Positions 23,194-33,493 of a DNA stretch of 64,000 nt are shown here, piece after piece; within the stretch, counting starts at the first letter, position 1; each line of letters starts with the position of its first letter. Under the pieces are notes generated by a model that saw only the letters and a list, made by a program, of their open reading frames with translations, made no database searches and had not been told where the DNA came from. A program made the position numbers and the translations under genes. The DNA is from an uncultured Prevotellaceae bacterium (GTDB lineage Bacteria; Bacteroidota; Bacteroidia; Bacteroidales; Muribaculaceae), in NCBI GenBank assembly GCA_900318645.1, contig ONLH01000025.1, positions 1-64,000 on the forward strand. The letters are read 5' to 3'.

Positions 23194-26100
23194 TTAGAAA
23201 CCGAACTTCACACCGAACGAGAATACGCGCGGAGTTACCATGTAGTCACCCACGTAACCGCTGAAGTTCTGCTGTGCGTTCATACCCTTGCGGGCGGTCT
23301 TGGTGTACAGGTTCTCAACGGTTGCCGAGAGCGAGATGTTGGTGAAACCAATCTTGTTCAAGATGAAACGCGGCAGGCGGTAGGTGACACCGATGTTCTT
23401 AACGATAAAGTAGTTCGACGAGGTGATGTAGCGATCGCTGGTAGCGCTGTTATAGCTGTTGTCACCCGAGTAAACTGCGGGGGTGCCGTTGGGATCAAGG
23501 CGGTTAGCAGGATAGTTCACATAGCTGTTCTCGCCTTCGCCCACGGTCATGCCCTTGATCTGGTCTTCGGTATAGGTAACGGCGGTGCCGTCAAGGTCCT
23601 TGGTCCAGGCCTTGGTCATGTCGGCGTGGATGGCACTGGGAGTACCGCCCATCGAGGTCAGGCTCTGGTAGGTCCAGTCGATACACTTGCCGCCCAGCTG
23701 GAAGGCGAAGATAGCACCCAAGGTGAAGTTCTTGTAGTCAATCGTGGGGTTGAAGCTGCCGTACAACTTGGGTACAGCGGAGCCGTGCCACTCACGTTTG
23801 CCATAGGTGGCGGGCTTGTAAACGTAGGGAACACCGTCGATAACAACAAACTCTTCGGCGGGGATTGCCTCGCGCTCACCGATGTCCTCACCGGCTTTCA
23901 ACATGCCAGGTACATAGAAGTCATGATCGTTGAAGGTATAGAGTGCCCTACCGGTCATGTCGTCGATGCCCTTATAGGTATAGGTATAGAAGGAGTACAT
24001 CGAGTGACCCTTGCGGTAGTTGTACTGACCGCTCTGCAAACCTGCAGTGTACTCATCTTTCTCTTCACCAACATTATAGATTTCCGGCATCTTGGTGATC
24101 TTGTTATTCAGGTAGGTCAGGTTAAGACCCAAGTTGAAGCGGAAATCCCGAGTCTTGAAAATATCGGCATCGGCCGAGAACTCAAAACCGCGGTTCACCA
24201 TGTTACCCAGGTTCACCTGTACTTGTGATACAGCGCTGCTGGTGCTGGTGGCACCTGCCGACAGCGGCTGGTTGAGGCTGAAGATCAGGTCATGTGAGCC
24301 CTTGGAGAAGTACTCGATGCTGAAGTTCAGACGGTTGAACAGACGGCCTTCAAGACCGACGCTCAGGTTCCTTACCGACTCCCAGCTGAGGAGCTCGTTG
24401 GTCAGCTGGCTCTTTACCAGAGCACCCATACCACCATTGACGGTAATGTCATACAGTGCCATGTAGCTGTAATAGTCAGCAGCACGGTCGTTAGCGGCCT
24501 CACCATAAGCGATACGGAACTTGAGGTTGTTGATCCAGTCATACTTGCGGATGAACTCTTCGCGGCTCAGGATCCAGCTGGCACCGATGCTGTAGAAGTT
24601 ACCCCAGCGATGCTTGGGATGGAAGCGCGAGCTACCGTCACGACGGAAGGTGCCCTCAAGGGAATACTTGTCGTCCAAGACATAGCGCACGCGACCCAGG
24701 TAACTCTCCCTGCGGTCGTTGTTCTCGTAGTCATACAGGTTCTGGATGTCCGAGAAGTTGATCATGTCGATGTGTCCAGCCAGGGTCTCGTTAGCCTTGT
24801 AACCATACAGGTAGTTGTACTTGTAGTAGTAGTTCTCATGACCCAGCAGCACCTCAAATGCATGACGATCGGCATAAGTGTGGTTCCAGTTCACGAGTTG
24901 CTGGAGCGTGTAGTTCTTGTAGCGGTAGATGATGCGCTTGGTGCGGGCATTGTTACCCATACCGTCACCGATGATGGCGTTGTCATACTCGCGGTTCTCG
25001 GTGTTGCGCACGTTCAAGTCAGCATTCAATGTGAGGTCAAATCCATAAGGCAGCACAAAGGTGACATAGCCCTGACCGTCCAAGGTATTGCGGTAGGTCT
25101 TGTCAATATCCAGCTCGGTCTCCCACAGGTAGTGGCGGCCAGGGTATTGGGGACGGGTGTACTCTTCACCGCTGTCATATACCTTGTTGCCCTGCTCGTC
25201 CAGAACGTAATCACCGTTGGGGAAGGTCAGCTCGTGCAGGTGAACAGGATAGATAGGCGCAATGTTGCGGCAGTAGCTGAAGGCGTTCTTGTAGCTGCTC
25301 TCGCTGTCGCTGTGGAAGCGGGTGAGCTGATGAGAACCGGAAATGTTCAATCCGGTCTTGAACCATGATTTGGGGGTCAGGTTGACGCGAGCACGACCAC
25401 TGATGCGCTCGAAGCCAGACTCCTTGGTGTAACCGTCCTCCTTGGTGTAACCTACACCGAGGTAGTAGTTCGCGGTGTTGCTACCGCCGTCACCACTGAC
25501 GTTGTACTCCTGACGGAAACCGCTGCGGATTGCAGCCTTGAACCAGTCAAGGTCACCAGCAATTTCGCTCTTGATTTGGGCATCGTTCTTCAACTTGTAA
25601 CCATCGAACAGTTGATCGTCGGGCAGGTTGAAGATGTTGTAGTGCAGGTAGGAACCGATGATTTCCTGGTTGGCCTTGCTCATGGCATCGCCCCAGCTCA
25701 AAGTCTTACCACCGCTGTTACCTGCTGTGTAAATCTCGCGCGTGTAGCTCTGCATCATAGCATTCATCCACTGGCGGGCGTCCATGCGGTCATACTCGGG
25801 GATACCGCGGTTGTAGGTACCCAGCATGATCGATGCGTTGATGCGCGATTTGTCGTTGCGACCCTTCTTGGTGTTGATCATGATGACACCATTACCGGCA
25901 CGGTTACCGTACAGGGCTGCCGATGTAGCATCTTTCAACACGGTGATGCTCTCGATATCGGCGCTGTTCAAGTCACTGATGTTGCCACCGAAGGGTACAC
26001 CATCGATGACATACAAGGGCTCGTTGCTACCGTTGATTGAAGCGAAACCACGGATGCGGATCGAGGCGTCGTTACCAGGCTGGCCATAGGAGGAGTTGAC

Positions 26101-26541
26101 CACCAGACCAGTCGTAGTGCCCTCCAGTGCCGAGGTGACACTGGTCACGGGGCGAGCCTCAATCTGCTGGGATGTCACCTGTGATACGGCACCGGTGAGC
26201 TCACTCTTCTTGGCAGTACCATAGGCAACAACTACAACCTCGTCAAGGTCCTGGGTGTTGCTGAAGAGTTCAACGACCATACCGTTCTCGGCTTTCACCG
26301 TGACTGGCGTCATGCCGATGTAGGTGATGTTCAGCTGACTGTTGGCATTAGGCACGGTGATGGTGAAGCGGCCATCGAGGTCGGTGGCGGTTCCCGTCTT
26401 GGTGCCTACAACGGTGACTGAAGCACCGATGACAGGTTCATTGTCACTTGCCGATACAACGGTACCAGTGACAGAGACCTGTGCAAGCGCTGCTGTACAT
26501 ATCAGCAGCAAACTTGCTAGCAGTAATGAGAATCTTTTCAT
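23194..26541 (-). CDS. SusC/RagA-family TonB-dependent transporter (locus 1)
   Basis: Outer-membrane TonB-dependent importer of 1115 residues. After the signal peptide there is a carboxypeptidase-regulatory-like domain (about 22-100; VTGTVVSASDNEPVIGASV). The TonB-box/plug region follows (LDEVVVVAYGTAKKSELTGA, PLYVIDGVPFGG, ITVLKDATSAALYG), then a 22-strand barrel ending in FSFGVKFGF. The promoter box TAATTTTG is about 150 bp upstream, leaving a long leader. It forms a two-gene operon with the SusD. Confidence 0.95.
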   Translation of the reverse strand: MKRFSLLLASLLLICTAALAQVSVTGTVVSASDNEPVIGASVTVVGTKTGTATDLDGRFTITVPNANSQLNITYIGMTPVTVKAENGMVVELFSNTQDLDEVVVVAYGTAKKSELTGAVSQVTSQQIEARPVTSVTSALEGTTTGLVVNSSYGQPGNDASIRIRGFASINGSNEPLYVIDGVPFGGNISDLNSADIESITVLKDATSAALYGNRAGNGVIMINTKKGRNDKSRINASIMLGTYNRGIPEYDRMDARQWMNAMMQSYTREIYTAGNSGGKTLSWGDAMSKANQEIIGSYLHYNIFNLPDDQLFDGYKLKNDAQIKSEIAGDLDWFKAAIRSGFRQEYNVSGDGGSNTANYYLGVGYTKEDGYTKESGFERISGRARVNLTPKSWFKTGLNISGSHQLTRFHSDSESSYKNAFSYCRNIAPIYPVHLHELTFPNGDYVLDEQGNKVYDSGEEYTRPQYPGRHYLWETELDIDKTYRNTLDGQGYVTFVLPYGFDLTLNADLNVRNTENREYDNAIIGDGMGNNARTKRIIYRYKNYTLQQLVNWNHTYADRHAFEVLLGHENYYYKYNYLYGYKANETLAGHIDMINFSDIQNLYDYENNDRRESYLGRVRYVLDDKYSLEGTFRRDGSSRFHPKHRWGNFYSIGASWILSREEFIRKYDWINNLKFRIAYGEAANDRAADYYSYMALYDITVNGGMGALVKSQLTNELLSWESVRNLSVGLEGRLFNRLNFSIEYFSKGSHDLIFSLNQPLSAGATSTSSAVSQVQVNLGNMVNRGFEFSADADIFKTRDFRFNLGLNLTYLNNKITKMPEIYNVGEEKDEYTAGLQSGQYNYRKGHSMYSFYTYTYKGIDDMTGRALYTFNDHDFYVPGMLKAGEDIGEREAIPAEEFVVIDGVPYVYKPATYGKREWHGSAVPKLYGSFNPTIDYKNFTLGAIFAFQLGGKCIDWTYQSLTSMGGTPSAIHADMTKAWTKDLDGTAVTYTEDQIKGMTVGEGENSYVNYPANRLDPNGTPAVYSGDNSYNSATSDRYITSSNYFIVKNIGVTYRLPRFILNKIGFTNISLSATVENLYTKTARKGMNAQQNFSGYVGDYMVTPRVFSFGVKFGF

Positions 26542-26692
26542 ACGCTGTTTGTTTTAATTAAGTTTATAGTTATACAATTAGTAAGTAAAGTTAATTTTCA
26601 TGTGTCAAACACCATTTGGGCGTAGCGCTGATGCGTTCATGATAAGCTCTGCAACAGGCTTCTAGCTGATTGCTTTTTTGAATAAAGTGTTA

Positions 26693-26700
26693 CAAAATTA
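26693..26700 (-). promoter_or_regulatory. -7 box of susC/susD operon 1
   Basis: Minus strand TAATTTTG (TAnnTTTG) with TTTG 22 bp further upstream (26723-26726, minus strand). The 5' leader would be about 145 nt; nothing else recognisable is seen in 26542-26758. Confidence 0.5.
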
Positions 26701-26758
26701 CTACAATATTTTTAATTTATTACAAAAAAGACTAAAATATTACTATTTTATATGGAAT

Positions 26759-28225
26759 TCATCGCTCAAAAATGGGGGTTCCAATGCACCCGTTGGGCGC
26801 CTGAATGTGGAGCATGGCGCATACGGTGGCGGCAATGTCGGTCATGTGTGTCAGTCGTGAAGTCTCGCCAGGAGTGATGTGCCAACCCATGAAAATCAGG
26901 GGAATATGTGAGTCACTCTGGCTCCATGTGCCATGATTGGAACCGGCTTCATTGGTGCTGCCGGAATAGAAGCCCGTGCGTGGTATGACATATATTTCGC
27001 CGCTGCGGCCAGGGAAATAGCCGAGTTTGATGCGTTCCTTGAGGATGGTGGGTATGGGGCAACTGTCGATGTTGAGGACATCCACAGCCCATTCGATTTC
27101 GTCTAACTTCATCAGAGCCTTGCAGGCGGCACGCTTCACCGTTTCATAGTCAAGGTTGGCGCTTTCGATGGCCTCGGTGTTGAGATAGTATGTGTATCCC
27201 AAGCTCAGCTTGATAAGTTTGGGTACACCAAACTGCTTCTCAAGATCAACATTGGCGGCGTTGACATTGGCGGAATTGCTCACGCATCCGCTGGGCAGAC
27301 CGTGTTCGGTCATGCGGGGATAGCTGTGTGTGCCGCCGTGGTCGGCAGTAAGGAAAAGCAGGTAGTTGCCGCGCCCGATGCGTTCATCCAGCAGTTGGAT
27401 AAAGTGGGCGAGTTCTATGTCAAGCTGATGGTAGATAGCGTCAACTTTGGGTGAATGACTGCCGTAAGTATGGGCACACATGTCGGTGTTAGATACGCTC
27501 AGGGTGAGCATGTCGGTCGCTTCACCTTGACCCAGCTTTTCGTTGATGATAGCCTGCTCGGCCAGGGCGAAAGTCATTGTCGTGCCTATCGGCAGGCTAC
27601 TGATGTCCATCGAGAGTTCATCGCGATATTTCTTGTTGAAGTCAGCGACCCATTTGGGCAACTTGTCCATATAGTAGGTGCTTGAGACAAACGTCTTGCT
27701 GTCACGATCATGCCAATAAGCGCCGATGGGATGGTGGCCCGACGGCAGAATCGAGGCGCGGTCCTTGAGGGCGATGCCCACGGTGCGGCTCTTGAAATCG
27801 GTCGCCAGCAGCAGTTGGTCGGCGATGTTGGTTGTAATCAGGTTGCGTGGTGACTTGCCTCGGCTCTTTTCGTTACCACCCACAGCACGCTCGGTGTCGT
27901 CCTGCACGCTGGTGACGTTTTCGCCATTAAGCATGAAATTGTTGCCGGCGATGCCGTGGAAGGCGGGTGTAGTGCCCGAGAAAATGGTGGCGTGGCCCGC
28001 TGCGGTGACAGTGGGCACATAGTCAATGATGGTGTTATTACACAAGTAGCCATCCTGGAGCAAGGTCTTAAAACCGCCCTCGCCCCACTGGTAATTATAG
28101 AGGTAGTCCCACCTCATCTGGTCCACAACCAGCCCAACAATCAGCTTGGGCCTCTCCACTTGGCCACTCATGCAAAGCGCTACAGCAGCCATTACAACAA
28201 CTAAAAATCTCTTCATTCTTTCCAT
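26759..28225 (-). CDS. PafA-like alkaline phosphatase, secreted
   Basis: Periplasmic phosphomonoesterase of the alkaline phosphatase/nucleotide pyrophosphatase superfamily, 488 residues with a signal peptide (MKRFLVVVMAAVALCMSGQ). Metal and active-site motifs: LVVDQMRWD, PTVTAAGHATIFSG with the nucleophilic Thr (Thr74), GIAGN, ALKDRASILPSGHH (Lys and Arg that contact phosphate in PafA), SNTDMCAHTYG, TADHGG and SNHGT. The Lys/Arg pair identifies the monoesterase type rather than a diesterase. An alternative Met lies 9 bp inside. It is 217 bp upstream-oriented of the susC operon and not tightly linked to it. Confidence 0.87.
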   Translation of the reverse strand: MERMKRFLVVVMAAVALCMSGQVERPKLIVGLVVDQMRWDYLYNYQWGEGGFKTLLQDGYLCNNTIIDYVPTVTAAGHATIFSGTTPAFHGIAGNNFMLNGENVTSVQDDTERAVGGNEKSRGKSPRNLITTNIADQLLLATDFKSRTVGIALKDRASILPSGHHPIGAYWHDRDSKTFVSSTYYMDKLPKWVADFNKKYRDELSMDISSLPIGTTMTFALAEQAIINEKLGQGEATDMLTLSVSNTDMCAHTYGSHSPKVDAIYHQLDIELAHFIQLLDERIGRGNYLLFLTADHGGTHSYPRMTEHGLPSGCVSNSANVNAANVDLEKQFGVPKLIKLSLGYTYYLNTEAIESANLDYETVKRAACKALMKLDEIEWAVDVLNIDSCPIPTILKERIKLGYFPGRSGEIYVIPRTGFYSGSTNEAGSNHGTWSQSDSHIPLIFMGWHITPGETSRLTHMTDIAATVCAMLHIQAPNGCIGTPIFER

Positions 28226-28306
28226 ATTTTAAAACAATTATTTATCTTATATAATATAAAAAACAAGAAATACAAGAAACACAAATTTTATAGATCACAG
28301 TAACAA

Positions 28307-28750
28307 TTATCTTTTGTAATTGTGAATGACCCGTCCGTAAACGTCAATAATCTCTTTTCTCTCGGTATCATAGAAAAACCGCTGAACATCAGCATTTTTC
28401 AAGGCGAAATTTACTAAGATTCCACATGGATGATCGAGTAATCTCATGTAATTAAATAGTTGAGCTCTGTGGTTACTGTTCAATGCTTCAACAGACTTAC
28501 ATTCAATGATGATATCCCCCTTACAGAGAAAATCAATACGGTAGTGAGTCTGCATTATTTTGCCATGATACCGAGGGTAAAATGTGAGTTCTTTTTCGTA
28601 TTGTATACCTAACTCTTCAAGCTGAATCTGCAACCCCTCTTGATAGCAGTATTCATTGAGTCCCGCGCCTAGCTCTTTATGGACTTCATATAGCGCGCCC
28701 ACAACGTCATAAACGTGGTCTTTTAGTTTGGGTATATCAATCATTTTCAA
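28307..28750 (-). CDS. GxxExxY protein (PD-(D/E)XK-like fold)
   Basis: The 147-residue protein of the GxxExxY family shows the signature as GLNEYCYQEGL (residues 31-41). A nuclease-like core follows: IDFLCKGDIIIECKSVEAL, where D and ExK fit the PD-(D/E)XK pattern, then HRAQLFNYMRL. Family members are common in Bacteroidetes and plants' environmental bacteria, but their role is unproven; a nuclease activity is inference only. The gene is AT-richer than its neighbours. It lies between the phosphatase and the LacI regulator. Confidence 0.8.
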   Translation of the reverse strand: MKMIDIPKLKDHVYDVVGALYEVHKELGAGLNEYCYQEGLQIQLEELGIQYEKELTFYPRYHGKIMQTHYRIDFLCKGDIIIECKSVEALNSNHRAQLFNYMRLLDHPCGILVNFALKNADVQRFFYDTERKEIIDVYGRVIHNYKR

Positions 28751-28823
28751 CTATTTCGGATTTATTGATTGTGTTTTTTGTACTTCTTGTTTTTTAACCC
28801 CCAATCAGTAGTTGTTTTGGGGG

Positions 28824-29855
28824 TTAGGAGTGGCGGGTGGTGCCGCGGATGACGAGGCGGGTCTTGACGATGCGTTTCTCGGCGTGGTCGGCGGGAAGGG
28901 TGCCTTCAACCAGGCCGATGAGGATGTCGGCGGCCTCCTTGCCCACCTGGGAGCCGCGCTGCTCGACCGTCGTCAGCATTGGGTCGCATACCGTAGCTCG
29001 GAATCCGTTGGTAAAGCCGCAGATGCTCACCTCGTCGGGCACATTATAACCTAATCGTTTCACTACCGTGAGGATACCGATGGCCGTCTCGTCGTTGACG
29101 GCGAAAAAAGCGTCCGGCCTGTCCTCCATGTGCATCATTGCCGGCGTGATGCGTTCAGCGTCAGCTCGGTTGTCGCAGATGCGCACCAGTGACTCGTCAA
29201 GCGTTAAACCATACTTGTACAGAGCGTCGCGGTAGCCGTTGAAGCGGTTCTTGGCTATAATCATGTTCATCGACGCGCCGAAGAATGCGATGCGCTTACA
29301 GCCCGTCTCAATCAGGTGAGACACGGCATTCATGGTACCCATGTAGTCATCCACCACCACGCGACTGGCATTCAGGGCAGGGCAGATGCGGTCATAGAAC
29401 ACCAACGGCACGCCAGCTGCTTCCAAGTGCTCGAAGTGGTCATATCGCTCGGTGTCCTTGGCCTGTGACACGATGATGCCGCACACCTTGTTCTTGAACA
29501 TTGATTCACAGATCTCTACCTCGCGCTGATAGCTCTCGTTGCTCTTGGCGACCAGGATGTGGTAACCGCGTGCCGATGCCTCCGACTCAATGCCATCGAG
29601 AATCGATGAGAAATAGTAGTGAACAAACTCAGGGACAATCACGCCGATGGCGCGCGACGGATTGCGGCGGCTGTGGCGCAGCTGCTCGGCAATTACATTG
29701 GGGAAATAATTGTGCTCGCGGGCAAATTGCTGGATGGCTAGACGACGCTCGCGGGAAATACTTGGGCTATCGCTCAGTGCTCGCGATACCGTAGCTACCG
29801 ATACGCCCAATTCTCGGGCAATGTCCTTCATCGTCAATTGTTGTTTGTCATTCAT
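28824..29855 (-). CDS. LacI-family transcriptional regulator of the starch locus
   Basis: The 343-residue regulator has an N-terminal LacI HTH and hinge helix (MKDIARELGVSVATVSRALSD; hinge near 45-60). A periplasmic-binding-protein-like effector domain follows (IGVIVPEFVHYYFSSI, ...VPLVFYDR, DDYMGTMNAVSHL, FFAVNDETAIGIL). It is divergent from susC. The shared spacer holds the 14-bp operator at 29947-29960; further copies precede the amylase and the MFS gene. A maltose- or maltooligosaccharide-responsive regulator is inferred from context. It may act as an activator, because all three operators lie well upstream of the -33 element. Confidence 0.9.
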   Translation of the reverse strand: MNDKQQLTMKDIARELGVSVATVSRALSDSPSISRERRLAIQQFAREHNYFPNVIAEQLRHSRRNPSRAIGVIVPEFVHYYFSSILDGIESEASARGYHILVAKSNESYQREVEICESMFKNKVCGIIVSQAKDTERYDHFEHLEAAGVPLVFYDRICPALNASRVVVDDYMGTMNAVSHLIETGCKRIAFFGASMNMIIAKNRFNGYRDALYKYGLTLDESLVRICDNRADAERITPAMMHMEDRPDAFFAVNDETAIGILTVVKRLGYNVPDEVSICGFTNGFRATVCDPMLTTVEQRGSQVGKEAADILIGLVEGTLPADHAEKRIVKTRLVIRGTTRHS

Positions 29856-29920
29856 CTTGAGTCTGTAATCTACTTGAGTTGGTTAATTTTTTGTGCATGA
29901 GAGTCTATCGCAATGCGGGG

Positions 29921-29928
29921 CGAAGATA
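29921..29928 (-). promoter_or_regulatory. Possible -7 box of the LacI-family gene
   Basis: Minus strand TATCTTCG differs from TAnnTTTG at one base and lies 66 bp upstream of the regulator's start. Confidence 0.35.
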
Positions 29929-29946
29929 GGTCAAAAAAACGGATTA

Positions 29947-29960
29947 CGCAAACGATTGCA
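29947..29960. promoter_or_regulatory. LacI-family operator upstream of susC
   Basis: CGCAAACGATTGCA, an imperfect palindrome around a central CG, as typical of LacI-family sites. It is the same motif as at 38528-38541 and 55574-55587. Its centre is 62.5 bp upstream of the susC -7 box. Confidence 0.7.
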
Positions 29961-30015
29961 TTTATTTAAGCAAATTTTTAACATTATAAAAAAAGAAATG
30001 AAAATATAATTTCTC

Positions 30016-30023
30016 TATTTTTG
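30016..30023 (+). promoter_or_regulatory. -7 box of the susCDEF operon
   Basis: TATTTTTG (TAnnTTTG). The resulting 5' leader to the susC ATG is about 120 nt, with a G/C-rich stretch at 30050-30095 followed by very A/T-rich sequence; no known riboswitch was recognised. Confidence 0.6.
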
Positions 30024-30151
30024 CCTTGTTTTAATTGCCTTAATGGCGCCGATTGAGACCTTGCGACGGCTAAAAACGCTCGCTGGCTTCGCTTAAATGA
30101 GAGAATTAAATATTTGATTAATAATATAATATTAACTTTAAAAATTTAAAA

Positions 30152-33100
30152 ATGAAGCAGGTAAACATCAGAATTCCTTTTAGGATTCTTACCCTCTTGA
30201 TGGGACTTTTCCTGTCATTGGGAGCCTATGCACAGATTACTGTGAATGGCGTTGTGAAGGATGCTACCGGCGAGCCTGTGATCGGCGCGACTGTTCGCGT
30301 CATCGGCACGCAAATGGGTACAGCTACCGACTTTGACGGTCTCTTTACCCTTGAAGGTGTGCCCCAGGGTGCCAAGCTCCAAATTTCGTCTGTTGGTTAC
30401 GACACCCATGAGGTGACGGCATCCAGCGACATGGTCATCACCCTTGCCGAGAGCACTCAGATGCTTGAAAATCTGGTAGTCATCGGTTATGGTGTCGTAA
30501 AGAAAAACGACTTGACCGGTTCGGTAACGGCCCTCAAGCCCGATGCCAAGAACAAGGGTGTCGTTGTCAGCGCTCAGGACATGCTCGGCGGTAAGGTAGC
30601 CGGTGTGAGCGTGACCAGCAACAGTGGTGAGCCCGGTGGCGGTGCTAACATCCGCATCCGTGGTGGTTCGTCACTGAACGCCAGCAACAACCCCCTCATC
30701 GTGATCGATGGTATTGCCATGGATAACAACGGTGTTAGCGGTCTGTCCAACCCCCTGTCACTGGTTAACCCCCAGGACATCGAGAGCTTCAACGTCTTGA
30801 AGGACGCTTCGGCAACTGCTATCTACGGTAGCCGTGGTTCTAACGGTGTCATCATCATCACCACCAAGAAGGGTCGTCGTGGCCAGCGTCCCACCGTTTC
30901 ATATAACGGTAGTGTGACCTGGAGCATGAAGAAGAAGACCATCGACGTGATGAACGGTGACGAGTACCGTGAGTTTGTAGCCAAGATTTTTGAGGGCAAT
31001 ACTCGTGCAGGCAATGTCATGGGATATGCATGGCGCAACGCAACTGATGCAGATGGTAAAGCTCAGCGTGTCGATATGATCAATACAGTTAACAACGGCA
31101 AGTTGACTCGCTACGGTGTAGCTGACATCGCACTGCCCGCTGGCTGGTCATGGGTAGAGGGTGAAGGCAACTCAGGTGTTGTTAATCCTCTCCTCGGCGA
31201 TGCCAACACCAACTGGCAGAACGAGATCTACCGTACCGCTCTGAGCCACGACCACAATGTGACCGTGGCTGGTTCAGTGGGCGACTATCTGCCTTATCGT
31301 CTTTCGGCTGGTTACACCGACCAGCAGGGTATCCTCAAGACTTCGGACTTCAAGCGCTACACCGTAGCCTTGAATCTGAACCCCTCGTTCTTCCAGGATC
31401 ACCTGACCCTGAACCTCAGCGGTAAGATGGCTTGGACGAAGTCTCGCTGGGCCGACACCGGTGCCGTGGGCAATGCTGTCCGCATGGACCCGACGCAGCC
31501 CATTTACGCCAGTGGTGACATGTACAAGGGCGTGGGCGGCTACTTCGAGTGGCTGCAGGTGAACAACGCCGATCCCGCTTGGCCCTACACCAAGAACACC
31601 AACGCTCCCTACAACCCCGTGGCTATGCTCGACAACCATGACAACAGTGGTAAGGCCCACTCGTTCATCGGTACTGCCGAGATTGACTATAAGATTCACG
31701 GCTTTGAGGACTTGAGGCTCCACCTTACCTTGGGTGGTGACTTCACTGGCGGTCATGGCCACAACACCAGTGCCAATATCTCCAACACCTCCAATTACTG
31801 GGGCAGCACCAGCTACTACACTCAGAGCAAGGAGAACCTGCAGTTGAGTACCTATGGACAGTACTACAAGGACTTCAACGACCTGCACCACTTCGATATC
31901 ATGCTCGGTTACGAGTGGCAGCACAACTGGCGCAAGGAGTACAACGAGTCTTGGGGTACTTATCCCACTAACTCGGGTCTTATCTTCACCGAGAGTGATG
32001 CCAAGGAATTGGTTGTAGCACCTGGTGAGTGGGTTCCTGGAGTCACTTACAATGTGGGTGACAGCAAGGCTGGCGCTATTCGTGGTGGTACTAACGTTTA
32101 TTACCAGCAGAACGGTTTGGGCTACCGCACCGAGAACTATCTGGTATCCTTCTTCGGCCGTATGAACTACAGCTATGCCAACCGCTATCTGTTGACCTTC
32201 ACCACGCGTTACGACGGTTCGTCACGCTTCAAGAAACACTGGGCTCTCTTCCCCTCTGCAGCCTTCGCTTGGAAGATCAACGAGGAGGAGGCTATGAAGG
32301 ACGGTCCTTTCAGCGACCTGAAGCTCCGCCTCGGTTGGGGTAAGACCGGTCAGCAGGAAGGCATCGGCGACTACAACTACTTTGCCACTTACGTGATGAG
32401 TAACGGTAGCGCTGGTTCATTCTACGATGTATCCGGCAACGGCTCCAAGGCTAAGCCCAATGTTTACAACCCCGAGCTGAAGTGGGAGACCACCACGACG
32501 ACCAACATCGGTCTGGACTGGGGTATCATGAACCAGCGCTTGAGTGGTAGCATCGACTGGTACTATCGCAAGACTACTGACCTGTTGAACTGGGCTACCT
32601 TCTCGGCTATGACCAACTTCCGCAACGCGTTCTACAAGAACATCGGTTCGCTGCGCAACACTGGTATCGAGTTCTCCTTGAACTGGAAGGCCATCTCGAC
32701 CAACGACCTGTTGTGGACCATCGACTACAACTTGACCTACAACAGCAACAAGGTGCTTGAGCTCATCGGCGATGATCCTAGCTACTTTGTAACCACTGGT
32801 GGTATCGGTATCAACGGTTCGGCCCAGGCTCACGTTGCAGGTTATCCCTCCAACAGCTTCTACGTTTACCAGCAGGTCTATGGCCAGGATGGCAAGCCCA
32901 TCGAGAATCAGGTCGTTGACCGCAATGGTGACGGTGTCATCAGTGACGCTGACAAGTATCTGTACAAGTCACCGTGGGCTCCCGTGACTATGGGTCTGGC
33001 CTCACGCCTTGACTGGAAGAACTGGGACTTCGGCTTCAGCCTGCGTGCCAGCATCGGCAACTACATGTTCAATAACGTGATGCAGGGTTATCACAATGTA

Positions 33101-33451
33101 AGCCCCGCAGCCGTATTCGAGGAGGTTTCCGGTTTCTATCTGAACAACCGTCCTAAGGCTTTGGTAGACCTGGGTTGGCAGTCCTATGACAACAAGTCTA
33201 TCTTCAGCGACTATTGGGTACAGAATGCTTCGTTCCTCAAGTGTGACAACATCACTCTGGGTTACAGCTTCAACAACCTGCTCAAGCATGGAAACTACAA
33301 TGGTGTCGGTGGCCGTATCTACGGTACCGTCAGCAACGTGTTCTGCATCACCAAGTATGAAGGCATCGATCCTGAGGTCTTCGGTGGTATCGGTGGTGAC
33401 ATCTTCCCGCGTCCCATTTCGTTCATCCTTGGTCTGAGCCTGAACTTCTAA
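30152..33451 (+). CDS. susC: SusC-like TonB-dependent transporter of the starch locus
   Basis: Outer-membrane importer of maltooligosaccharides, 1099 residues. The signal peptide is followed by a carboxypeptidase-regulatory-like domain (VNGVVKDATGEPVIGATV, about 30-105). Plug motifs are ENLVVIGYGVVKKNDLTGSV, IRIRGGSSLNASNNPL, PLIVIDG and NVLKDASATAIYGSRG; a long barrel ends in FILGLSLNF. It is first in a susC-susD-susE-susF array and therefore assigned to starch by its partners. It has its own promoter and operator upstream. Confidence 0.93.
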   Translation: MKQVNIRIPFRILTLLMGLFLSLGAYAQITVNGVVKDATGEPVIGATVRVIGTQMGTATDFDGLFTLEGVPQGAKLQISSVGYDTHEVTASSDMVITLAESTQMLENLVVIGYGVVKKNDLTGSVTALKPDAKNKGVVVSAQDMLGGKVAGVSVTSNSGEPGGGANIRIRGGSSLNASNNPLIVIDGIAMDNNGVSGLSNPLSLVNPQDIESFNVLKDASATAIYGSRGSNGVIIITTKKGRRGQRPTVSYNGSVTWSMKKKTIDVMNGDEYREFVAKIFEGNTRAGNVMGYAWRNATDADGKAQRVDMINTVNNGKLTRYGVADIALPAGWSWVEGEGNSGVVNPLLGDANTNWQNEIYRTALSHDHNVTVAGSVGDYLPYRLSAGYTDQQGILKTSDFKRYTVALNLNPSFFQDHLTLNLSGKMAWTKSRWADTGAVGNAVRMDPTQPIYASGDMYKGVGGYFEWLQVNNADPAWPYTKNTNAPYNPVAMLDNHDNSGKAHSFIGTAEIDYKIHGFEDLRLHLTLGGDFTGGHGHNTSANISNTSNYWGSTSYYTQSKENLQLSTYGQYYKDFNDLHHFDIMLGYEWQHNWRKEYNESWGTYPTNSGLIFTESDAKELVVAPGEWVPGVTYNVGDSKAGAIRGGTNVYYQQNGLGYRTENYLVSFFGRMNYSYANRYLLTFTTRYDGSSRFKKHWALFPSAAFAWKINEEEAMKDGPFSDLKLRLGWGKTGQQEGIGDYNYFATYVMSNGSAGSFYDVSGNGSKAKPNVYNPELKWETTTTTNIGLDWGIMNQRLSGSIDWYYRKTTDLLNWATFSAMTNFRNAFYKNIGSLRNTGIEFSLNWKAISTNDLLWTIDYNLTYNSNKVLELIGDDPSYFVTTGGIGINGSAQAHVAGYPSNSFYVYQQVYGQDGKPIENQVVDRNGDGVISDADKYLYKSPWAPVTMGLASRLDWKNWDFGFSLRASIGNYMFNNVMQGYHNVSPAAVFEEVSGFYLNNRPKALVDLGWQSYDNKSIFSDYWVQNASFLKCDNITLGYSFNNLLKHGNYNGVGGRIYGTVSNVFCITKYEGIDPEVFGGIGGDIFPRPISFILGLSLNF

Positions 33452-33493
33452 TTGCTTTGATACATTATATAAATTATAATAAGATTTATCACA

